From assembly GCA_003647825.1 (NCBI GenBank), contig QMNP01000092.1:1-6664 (forward strand): DNA of 6,664 nt, given 5' to 3'. This stretch comes from Candidatus Cloacimonadota bacterium (GTDB lineage: Bacteria; Cloacimonadota; Cloacimonadia; Cloacimonadales; TCS61). The notes beneath the pieces are model-generated. The model was not told the origin of the DNA. It did no database searches and worked only from the letters and a program-made list of their open reading frames with translations. The stretch's first letter is position 1. Every line of letters starts with the position of its first letter. This document shows positions 1 to 5,437 of the stretch, piece by piece. The translations under genes and the position numbers were made by a program.

Positions 1-765
1 AAAAAAGAGCTGTTTGAAGGTATGGTAAATCATGCTTACAGTCACGATTATATTCTAAATGAAAAGAAATTCCTGGATGCACTTCTGGAACGTGAAAAAA
101 TGGCAAATACTGAATTAATACCGGGAATTGCACTTCCTCATGCTCGATCAAGTGTAACCGAAAAATTGTTTTTAAGCATTATTATTATAAAGAACGGAAT
201 TGATTATGATAATCCTGATCTTGGCCCTGTTAAGATAATCTTTTTCTTTGGCTGTGATAATAACTCCAATAAAGAATATTTACAGCTTTTAGCAAAATCA
301 AATCGCCTGCTGAAAACAGCTGGATTTCATTCTCGCTTATTAGCTTGCAGCACAGTAGAAGATGTATTAGCACTGATGAATGAATACGATGATGATGTAT
401 CATCTGATGAGCATAATCACTACTTGATGATAGTAACCCTGAATGATCCTTCCAGAAATGGAGATGTGATGAATGCTCTTGTAGAATTAGGGATCACGAA
501 TGCTTCGATTGTAGAAGCAGATTCCATGGCCAAAACACTGGCTTATGAAATGCCGGATTTTGCCGGCTTAAGTTATATGGCACAGGGTAAATCAAAGCGC
601 TCCAGCCTGATAATGGCACACGTGGAAGCTAAAGATACAGCTTCTAAACTGGCCAAAATACTTAAAGAAAATGGTATTGATCTTACTGTTTCCGGAAATG
701 GATTTATCCAAACTATCAAAGTTGAAGAAGTAATCGGTAATTTTGAAGAAGAAATAGAATTATAA
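1..765 (+). CDS. PTS EIIA-like domain fused to PII-like domain (5' end missing)
   Basis: The reading frame is open to the first base. The seven codons before the ATG at 22 encode KKELFEG, which fits the first helix of an EIIA type-2 (fructose/nitrogen) domain, so the true start lies upstream. Counting from that ATG, residues 1-120 form the EIIA domain, with the ALLEREK helix followed by GIALPHAR. His40 is the position phosphorylated in this family. Residues about 137-237 form a second domain. Its pattern of strand MIVTLND, helix VMNALVELGI, strand ASIVEAD, a loop, then SSLIMAHVEA, helix KLAKILKENGI and final strand FIQTIKVEEVIG resembles the ferredoxin-like fold of PII signalling proteins. 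An acidic linker (EYDDDVSSDE) joins them. In other bacteria EIIA-like domains occur at the C-termini of cation/proton antiporters as well as in PTS regulators, so a membrane domain upstream is possible but unseen. A regulatory role is inferred. The EIIA call is firm and the PII-like call moderate. Confidence 0.5.
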   Translation, partial: KKELFEGMVNHAYSHDYILNEKKFLDALLEREKMANTELIPGIALPHARSSVTEKLFLSIIIIKNGIDYDNPDLGPVKIIFFFGCDNNSNKEYLQLLAKSNRLLKTAGFHSRLLACSTVEDVLALMNEYDDDVSSDEHNHYLMIVTLNDPSRNGDVMNALVELGITNASIVEADSMAKTLAYEMPDFAGLSYMAQGKSKRSSLIMAHVEAKDTASKLAKILKENGIDLTVSGNGFIQTIKVEEVIGNFEEEIEL

Positions 766-890
766 TATTAATTATATTTCTAATATTTTATATGGGTTAA
801 ATAGGATTTGCTTTCCATTATTGCAATAAAGAAAAACATTTTGCTTGACGATGAAATTTCTGAAAGTGATTTCTTGTCGCAGGAGTCTTT
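766..890 (+). promoter_or_regulatory. Intergenic leader with RBS of the secreted DUF2135 protein gene
   Basis: This 125-base gap separates the EIIA-like gene from the secreted-protein gene. It ends in a clear SD (AGGAG, 881-885) five bases before the ATG at 891. A -35-like TTGACG occurs at 845-850, but no convincing TATAAT-like box follows at 16-18 bases, so the promoter position is uncertain. The first part is nearly pure A/T. No strong GC-rich terminator follows the EIIA-like gene, so readthrough cannot be excluded. Confidence 0.5.
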
Positions 891-2051
891 ATGAAGACGA
901 TATTTGTTATTTTTATAGCTGTATTTAGTTGCCTTATTTGGGCATCTGAATTTACCATTGAATTGAGTTGGGATGAATTTGAAGGTGAATGCAACGGTTT
1001 TATGAGTGGCAGTATTGGCAAAGAACATGGCTTCGTAAGTGGTGGTGGCAGCGAAGAAGTTTTAGACGGTAAACTGGTATCGATTGGCGAAGGAATGTCG
1101 ATGGATGCTAATCAGGTTTTCAAGATCAATTCTGATGAAGGCTATTTTACATTTTGGATTAAAGATAAATTTGCTGATGATGATATGAATAACGATCCTA
1201 GCCTTATTGCTCGAGCCAAACCCATGATATCAGTTTATCAGGGTAGCAACTTAATAGATCTTATTAAAGTTCCTGCAGGAAGCGGACTGGCTTGTAAAGT
1301 TTTTACATTGGATGCAGACAGTGGAGAACTTGACACAGAAATCCGTTATTTTCCAAAATCCAGAATCATAGTAGGAAGAGCTGTGCATGCTGTTACTGGT
1401 GATCCACTGGAAGATGTAAAAGTCCTGGCTATAGATTACATGAAAGACAGCCAAATGACTGTTACTGATGAATCTGGAGTATTTATCTTTCCAGTAGAAA
1501 TTGGACAATATATGATCAAGCTGAGTAAAGAAGGTTTTATTGGAACAACCGCTGATATAAGAATGGGGGCAGACGAAACACCACGTGAATTAATTGCGGC
1601 TCTTTCACCAGAAATAAAAGAATTCCGCATAGTTCTTACCTGGGGAAGCCGTCCCAGAGATCTTGATGCTCATCTCAGTGGTCCAGATCCGGATGGCGGA
1701 GATTTTCACATCTGGTATAGAAACAAATATCCAATTGGTGGGAAAGATTTTCTCGATAGAGATGATACCGATAAATACGGACCAGAAACTATAACAATTT
1801 ATAAGCCGGCTGTTGGAAGTTATTATTATTCGGTTTATGATTATTCCAATAAAAGCAAAAAGCGCAGCAAACACCTTTCAAGAAGTAATGCTACAGTAAA
1901 AGTATATGGACAAAACAAATTGCTGGCATCTTTTGAAGTACCGGCAAACATGAAAGGTAATTGCTGGCATGTATTTGAAATCAACGAAAGTCACGAGATT
2001 ATTCCCATTAATATCGTGGATTTCGTAAAAAAAGAACAGAATATACAATAA
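891..2051 (+). CDS. Secreted protein with carboxypeptidase-regulatory-like and DUF2135/YfaP-like domains
   Basis: The 386-residue protein starts at an ATG five bases after AGGAG. Residues 1-18 are a signal peptide (MKTIFVIFIAVFSCLIWA, cleavage before SEF), so it is exported to the periplasm or surface. Residues 19-155 are a beta-rich region I do not recognise, rich in Gly and Asp, with two cysteines after the signal peptide (EGECNGF, GLACKVF). Residues about 158-220 read as a carboxypeptidase-regulatory-like beta-sandwich: IIVGRAVHAVTGDPLEDVKV, then TVTDESGVFIF and YMIKLSKEGFIG. Residues about 244-365 resemble the DUF2135/YfaP family: LTWGSRPRDLDAHLSGP, then HIWYRN, then YYYSVYDYSN and CWHVFEIN. 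The DLDAH segment and nearby acidic residues could bind metal, which is inference. The lipoprotein gene follows after 11 bases, so the two are probably one operon. No catalytic residues are recognisable, and an envelope-binding or structural role is more likely than an enzyme. Confidence 0.5.
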   Translation: MKTIFVIFIAVFSCLIWASEFTIELSWDEFEGECNGFMSGSIGKEHGFVSGGGSEEVLDGKLVSIGEGMSMDANQVFKINSDEGYFTFWIKDKFADDDMNNDPSLIARAKPMISVYQGSNLIDLIKVPAGSGLACKVFTLDADSGELDTEIRYFPKSRIIVGRAVHAVTGDPLEDVKVLAIDYMKDSQMTVTDESGVFIFPVEIGQYMIKLSKEGFIGTTADIRMGADETPRELIAALSPEIKEFRIVLTWGSRPRDLDAHLSGPDPDGGDFHIWYRNKYPIGGKDFLDRDDTDKYGPETITIYKPAVGSYYYSVYDYSNKSKKRSKHLSRSNATVKVYGQNKLLASFEVPANMKGNCWHVFEINESHEIIPINIVDFVKKEQNIQ

Positions 2052-2059
2052 AAGGAGGT
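2051..2059 (+). promoter_or_regulatory. Near-perfect Shine-Dalgarno overlapping the preceding stop codon
   Basis: AAAGGAGGT is almost a full complement of the 16S rRNA 3' end. It begins on the last base of the upstream TAA stop (2049-2051), and its GGAGG core is four bases from the ATG at 2063. This suggests strong translation of the lipoprotein and possible re-initiation by ribosomes finishing the upstream gene. Confidence 0.5.
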
Positions 2060-2062
2060 AAT

Positions 2063-2605
2063 ATGAAAGTAATGAAGATTGTCGCATTGATGCTGGTAGC
2101 ATTATTCGTAATCACTGCTTGTGGCGGTGGTGAATCTAAAGGACCAAAAAAGGTTTATTATCCAGATTGGTGGCAAGAGCAAACCAGCCCGGATTACGTA
2201 CAAACTTATGGAATGGGAACAAAGGTTTCTGAAACAACATCATATGACGCTGCTTATTCTAATGCAATGTTGGCTGCAGCTCAATATGTAGAAGCTTATG
2301 TAAAAGGTATGGTAAAAAACTACGAAGAAGAAGCCGGTGTGGAAAATCCTCAAGTTCTGGCACTCACAAGCAAAGTAGTAAAAACAGTTTCAAATGCAAA
2401 ATTCAATAATGTAATGGTTACTAAGCAGGAAACTATTGTTACCGAAGATAATAAGTACAAAACCTATGTTCGTGTTAGCGTTCCTAAAGAAGCTGTAAAC
2501 AAAAACCTTCTTAACCAGATCAAAAACGAAGAAGCACTTTACAATCAGTTCAAAGCTTCTCAAGCTTTTGATGAGTTAGAAGACGAAGTAAAAAAATACG
2601 ATTAA
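2063..2605 (+). CDS. LPP20-like lipoprotein
   Basis: The 180-residue protein has a lipoprotein signal: basic start MKVMK, hydrophobic core, and lipobox VITAC with the lipidated Cys at residue 20. Gly follows at 21-23, which does not match the Asp(+2) inner-membrane retention rule known from E. coli, so outer-membrane placement is plausible. The mature part reads like the LPP20/FlgP-type family. It has PDWW near the start, YGMGTKVSETTSYDAAYSNA, then an Ala-rich helix (MLAAAQYVEAYVKGMV), and later YKTYVRVSVPKE, the strand that typically closes this domain. The C-terminal 35 residues are charged and probably helical. LPP20-like proteins are envelope proteins of mostly unknown function; some act in flagellar assembly, but no flagellar gene is seen here. 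Its operon with the DUF2135 protein suggests a shared envelope role. The family call is moderate; the lipoprotein call is firm. Confidence 0.5.
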   Translation: MKVMKIVALMLVALFVITACGGGESKGPKKVYYPDWWQEQTSPDYVQTYGMGTKVSETTSYDAAYSNAMLAAAQYVEAYVKGMVKNYEEEAGVENPQVLALTSKVVKTVSNAKFNNVMVTKQETIVTEDNKYKTYVRVSVPKEAVNKNLLNQIKNEEALYNQFKASQAFDELEDEVKKYD

Positions 2606-2628
2606 TTTATTGCATTAGTGCATGTATT

Positions 2629-2656
2629 AAAGCCCGGCAAGTTGTCGGGCTTTTTT
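2629..2656 (+). terminator. Intrinsic terminator between convergent operons
   Basis: AGCCCGG (2631-2637) pairs with TCGGGCT (2645-2651) around the 7-base loop CAAGTTG, with one G-T pair. Flanking AA/TT pairs extend the stem into a run of six T at 2651-2656. It lies 23 bases after the lipoprotein stop and ends just before the stop of the convergent S4-protein gene at 2658. On the minus strand the stem is followed by only three T (CTTTAAT), so it should work best for plus-strand transcripts and may be weakly bidirectional. Confidence 0.5.
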
Positions 2657-2657
2657 A

Positions 2658-2927
2658 TTATGAGTTGCTTTCCAGCTTTTCTCTTTCACAAAATTTATAG
2701 AAAGTAGGAGCACTTGTTTTAGATACATTCCCTTTCGGAATATCAGTTATTTCAAGTTTATTATAATAGCCATAAAGTTCATATTCAATCACATCCCCTG
2801 CCAAAACATTACTGCTGGCTTTAGCTGTTTTACCATTTATCTTTATCAGATTTTTATCTGCAGCTTTCTTGGCAATGCTGCGGGTTTTTATAAGACATAG
2901 TTTATTAAGGAGTTGATCTACTCTCAT
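2658..2927 (-). CDS. rqcP: S4-domain RNA-binding protein, RqcP/Hsp15 family
   Basis: The 89-residue protein begins MRVDQLLNKLCLIKTRS and continues with KKAADKNLIKINGKTAKASS, the S4 RNA-binding fold, then LAGDVIEY. It matches RqcP (YabO) of Bacillus subtilis closely in length and register, with Arg2, Asp4, Lys14 and Arg16 at equivalent places and a short C-terminal tail. RqcP works with RqcH on split 60S-equivalent (50S) subunits to add alanine tails to stalled nascent chains; the related E. coli Hsp15 (HslR) binds 50S subunits carrying nascent chains. The ATG at 2927 is preferred because GGAG (2937-2934) lies six bases before it and the MR-V-D start aligns with the family. A longer frame could only start at a TTG at 2939 that overlaps the SD itself. 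It lies 15 bases after the GHL10 gene and is the last gene of the minus-strand run. RqcP versus Hsp15 cannot be settled without seeing whether the genome has rqcH. Confidence 0.5.
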   Translation of the reverse strand: MRVDQLLNKLCLIKTRSIAKKAADKNLIKINGKTAKASSNVLAGDVIEYELYGYYNKLEITDIPKGNVSKTSAPTFYKFCEREKLESNS

Positions 2928-2933
2928 ATCTAT

Positions 2934-2937
2934 CTCC
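2934..2937 (-). promoter_or_regulatory. RBS that sets the start of the S4 protein
   Basis: Read on the minus strand the sequence is TTTGGAGATAGATATG. GGAG is six bases from the ATG at 2927, so the four-residue extension (MEID) from the TTG at 2939 should be dropped. Confidence 0.5.
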
Positions 2938-2942
2938 AAAAG

Positions 2943-4136
2943 TTAATTAATTTTAAGTTTTTTGAACATTTTTTTCTGCTTTAATCCAGAATAACTGAAT
3001 AGTGCAATCCCAGCAAAACTTCTACTTTTAACAATTTGCAGTTTTTCATTTATATCTCTGGCAGAATAATCATCAATACTATTCCAGGCACGTAAGCCAA
3101 CAACGATTTTATCTGATAAATTATAATTCTCTAAAAAGGTCAGGTTCTCTTCCAGTTTCTCATTAGATTTTGTGTAAGCCATAAGATAAACTTTGTCCAG
3201 AGCACCTTCTTCCAACCACTGCGACCAGTTTTGCAGATATCTTTCTAAAGCATTATCAGGATCAGGGAAAACAGCAGCGGTAATTTGCAGCTCCGGCTTA
3301 ATTTTCTTAGCTTCTACATTCACTCTTTTCACAAAACGGGAAACTTGATCAATTTTCCAATTCTGCCAGCTCTCAGCATCCTGAAACTTAACTTCTTTCT
3401 GGAAGGCTTCCATTGCCAATTCATTAAAACCAAAATGAGATTCCGGATAACGGATATAATCGAAATGAAAACCATCAATATCATAGTTGGAAACTATATC
3501 AAGAATTACATTTAGAGTATAATCCTGCACTGCAGGAATGCCGGGATCAAGAAAAGAACCGACATCATCCTTTGGCTTCATAGGCTGTTTTGAAAAATCG
3601 GATGTTACCCACTCTGGATGACTAAAATAGACATGTGTTGAATCTAATCTGGTCAGGTCATGACCGGTGATCACAAAAGTCGGAAACCAGGCGTGTACTT
3701 CAAGATTCTGCATTTTTGCTTTGAAAATGATATATTCAAGAGGATCGAAAAGTGAGTCGGAAATAGCATGATAACGTTTTTCAGGGTTGGCATAAGTGCT
3801 GTCCTGCAAATTTGGGGAATATGCTGCATCTCCTCTATAACGCACTTGTATAAGCAGTTGATTCAGATTTTTTCCTTTCAATTCATCCATCATTGCATCA
3901 ACTTTTTCAGCTGATGTGATTTCCCAGATCGGCACCCAGAGAGCTCGGATGCTGGCATTTAAATTTGAAAATAAGATAATAAATACTAATAGAACTATAC
4001 TTTTTACTACTATTTTTTTGTCATGCTGAGTATCTCGATTATAATCGAGATGTATCGAAGTATAGACAATTCTTTTAATAAAGCCGCACCCTTCGATAAA
4101 CTCAGGGGGACAAAATAATTTGTGATGAACTTTCAC
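2943..4136 (-). CDS. GHL10/DUF187 glycoside-hydrolase-like secreted protein with repeat-derived N-terminus
   Basis: The 397-codon frame belongs to the glycosyl-hydrolase-like 10 family (YngK type, COG1649). Motifs in order are RALWVPIWEI (64-73), LNQLLIQVRYRGDAAYSPN (91-109), LEVHAW (145-150), FLDPGIPAVQDY (195-206), DGFHFDYIRYP (221-231), ITAAVFP (285-291) and LDKVYLMAY (313-321). This is a (beta/alpha)8-type domain with acidic residues such as Asp221 and Asp226 at strand ends. Some members cleave peptidoglycan glycan strands or other polysaccharides, but the substrate here is unknown. Residues 43-61 are a hydrophobic export signal ending NLNA, normally placed at a protein's very start. Ahead of it are 42 odd residues, about 9-40 of them encoded by the TIR element at 4019-4112. 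The only usual start codon ahead of the signal is the GTG at 4136, overlapping the xseA stop as GTGA with AAGGA nine bases upstream, so translational coupling is plausible. An out-of-frame ATG at 4024 is discussed in the findings. The function class is firm; the start is not. Confidence 0.5.
   Translation of the reverse strand: MKVHHKLFCPPEFIEGCGFIKRIVYTSIHLDYNRDTQHDKKIVVKSIVLLVFIILFSNLNASIRALWVPIWEITSAEKVDAMMDELKGKNLNQLLIQVRYRGDAAYSPNLQDSTYANPEKRYHAISDSLFDPLEYIIFKAKMQNLEVHAWFPTFVITGHDLTRLDSTHVYFSHPEWVTSDFSKQPMKPKDDVGSFLDPGIPAVQDYTLNVILDIVSNYDIDGFHFDYIRYPESHFGFNELAMEAFQKEVKFQDAESWQNWKIDQVSRFVKRVNVEAKKIKPELQITAAVFPDPDNALERYLQNWSQWLEEGALDKVYLMAYTKSNEKLEENLTFLENYNLSDKIVVGLRAWNSIDDYSARDINEKLQIVKSRSFAGIALFSYSGLKQKKMFKKLKIN
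4019..4112. repeat. 94-bp element with imperfect 20-bp terminal inverted repeats
   Basis: The left end TGTCATGCTGAGTATCTCGA (4019-4038) and the reverse complement of the right end, TGTCCCCCTGAGTTTATCGA (4093-4112), agree at 15 of 20 positions, including TGTC, CTGAGT and TCGA. Inside the left half is a perfect 20-bp palindrome at 4032-4051 (half-site ATCTCGATTA). The right end contains CCCTTCGATAAACTCAGGG, of a kind I recall from dispersed intergenic repeats of FCB-group genomes, though I cannot verify that here. There is no coding capacity of its own, so a MITE-like or REP-like non-autonomous element is the likely class. T and A runs flank it, so a target duplication cannot be read with confidence. 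It occupies the start region of the GHL10 gene. Confidence 0.5.
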
Positions 4137-5332
4137 TTTTCAATTTCCTTAACTTCAGTTTTCAATTTCCCATCAGAAAGAACAACTTCCAGTTCATCAC
4201 CTTTCTTCACATTTTGAATGGAGTGCAGAAGTTTTCTTTCTTTTACAATAAAACTATAACCTCTCTTCAAAGCAGCTTGGGGAGAAAGTTCACGTAATTC
4301 AATACTTAAAAGATCAAGCTCATTTCTGGCACTTACAACCTTTGTATTCACATTATAGTTCATTTTTAAAACTGCACTATTCAAGCGGGAATGCATATTT
4401 TCCAGGATCTTTTGCGGATGATGAGCATTGATCGTACTTTCCATCTCCTGCAATTCCATTTTACGGGAAAAGAAATATTCTTGAGTTGCATATTTCATCC
4501 TATTCAAATAACCCTTGATCTGTCCTTGAATATCTTGTCGATCTGGAACGGCCAATTCAGCAGCTGCCGATGGAGTTGGCGCACGCATATCTGCTACAAA
4601 ATCGGAGATCGTAAAATCTATCTCGTGACCAACAGCAGATATTACAGGAATTTGGGAGGTGAAAATTGTTCGTGCCAGCTCTTCATCGTTAAAGCAGAAA
4701 AGATCTTCCTGGGAACCTCCTCCCCGCCCTATTATCAGAAGATCAACTGGAAATTCTTCATTAAAGTATTGGATTCCTTTAATGATCTGTGGTGGTGCGG
4801 CATCACCCTGAACCGTGGCAGGAAAAAGATAAATATTAACAGGAAATCTGCGGGAAAGAACATTACGAATATCCTGAATCGCAGCACCGGTAGCTGATGT
4901 TACAACTCCAATTGATTCTGGAAATTCAGGAAGTTCCTTCTTATGTTCTTCATCAAATAATCCTTCCTGCTCCAGCTTCTCTTTCAAAGCTTCGAATTTG
5001 AGCTGTAATTCTCCAATTCCCGAAGGCATCATCCTGGAAACATTCAGCTGATAACTTCCACCCTTTTCATAAACAGAAATCTTGCCCGAACAAATTACCT
5101 TGTCTCCGTTTTTTGGTTTAAAATTCAAATATAAATTGTGTGATTTGAAGAAAACACATCGCAATGTACTTTTCTCATCCTTCAAAGAAAAATACATATG
5201 TCCCGAACTGTGTCGTGTGAAATTAGAAACTTCCCCTTCCACAAACATTCCAGGAATATTAGATTCGATCACATTACGAATGTGTCGATTAATTTCGGTT
5301 ACCGTAAAAACATCCGGCTTAGTTTCAGACAT
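4133..5332 (-). CDS. xseA: Exodeoxyribonuclease VII large subunit
   Basis: The 399-residue protein is the catalytic large subunit of exonuclease VII, which with several small XseB subunits degrades single-stranded DNA from either end in the cytoplasm. Residues 8-95 are the N-terminal OB-fold (DVFTVTEINRHIRN, FVEGEVSNF, GHMYFSLKDE, GDKVICSGKISVYEKGGSYQL). The catalytic core follows: IGVVTSATGAAIQDI (about 141-155), IIGRGGGSQEDL, FNDEELA, SAVGHEIDFTISDFVADMRA and PTPSAAAE (252-259). A short helical region follows, then the C-terminal LKRGYSFI (355-362) and GDELEVVLSDGKL. It is somewhat shorter than E. coli XseA (456), mainly in the coiled-coil region. The ATG at 5332 is chosen because the family starts shortly before FTVTEIN; its SD is weak (GAG). 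A longer frame needs a TTG at 5365 inside the hairpin repeat. The stop overlaps the GTG of the GHL10 gene. No xseB gene is adjacent. Confidence 0.5.
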   Translation of the reverse strand: MSETKPDVFTVTEINRHIRNVIESNIPGMFVEGEVSNFTRHSSGHMYFSLKDEKSTLRCVFFKSHNLYLNFKPKNGDKVICSGKISVYEKGGSYQLNVSRMMPSGIGELQLKFEALKEKLEQEGLFDEEHKKELPEFPESIGVVTSATGAAIQDIRNVLSRRFPVNIYLFPATVQGDAAPPQIIKGIQYFNEEFPVDLLIIGRGGGSQEDLFCFNDEELARTIFTSQIPVISAVGHEIDFTISDFVADMRAPTPSAAAELAVPDRQDIQGQIKGYLNRMKYATQEYFFSRKMELQEMESTINAHHPQKILENMHSRLNSAVLKMNYNVNTKVVSARNELDLLSIELRELSPQAALKRGYSFIVKERKLLHSIQNVKKGDELEVVLSDGKLKTEVKEIEK

Positions 5333-5363
5333 ATTTCTCAATCTTGATTTCTCACTTTCTTTC

Positions 5364-5398
5364 AACCATTCAGAAGGTCTGCGACCATTCGGAAGGTT
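5364..5398. repeat. REP-like hairpin built from two direct copies of a 14-mer
   Basis: ACCATTCAGAAGGT (5365-5378) and ACCATTCGGAAGGT (5384-5397) differ at one base and are separated by CTGCG. Each copy is itself nearly self-complementary (ACC-A-TTC / GAA-GGT). The 35 bases can fold into one hairpin: outer AACC-TTC with GAA-GGTT, inner GAAGGTC with GACC-TTC, a three-base loop, one mismatch and two bulged bases. It lies between sagB and xseA, 32 bases upstream of the xseA ATG. No T-run follows on the minus strand, so it is not an ordinary terminator. An RNA-stability or REP/MITE role is possible. Confidence 0.5.
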
Positions 5399-5437
5399 TT
5401 AATTTAACTTTTTTCTTCAATTCTCAATCTTAAATTT

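Noticed and set aside
764..787. AATATTA / TAATATT inverted repeat after the EIIA-like gene
   Set aside because: The stem is only seven A/T pairs with a 10-base loop and a very short T-run, which is expected by chance in such AT-rich DNA; not called as a terminator.
845..850. TTGACG as a promoter -35 box, with similar CTTGAC sites at 6241-6247 (-) and 6285-6291 (+)
   Set aside because: Three genes share a TTGAC-like site 40-60 bases before the ATG, but none has a matching -10 box, so it is mentioned only as a weak cue in the intergenic entries.
1605..1874. Minus-strand open frames inside the DUF2135 protein gene
   Set aside because: They lie opposite recognisable domains, show no RBS and read as low-information Ile/Ser-rich translations.
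2607..2622. TGCATTAGTGCA repeat near the lipoprotein stop
   Set aside because: Four-base self-complementary words close together; too short to support a site, and the true terminator is just downstream.
4391..4897. Long plus-strand open frame of 168 codons opposite xseA
   Set aside because: It is antisense to well-conserved xseA motifs, lacks a good SD and has an improbable composition rich in Trp, Cys and Ile; a shadow frame.
5333..5365. Eleven-residue N-terminal extension of XseA from a TTG
   Set aside because: The TTG is in the hairpin repeat, has no SD, and the family begins near the ATG at 5332.
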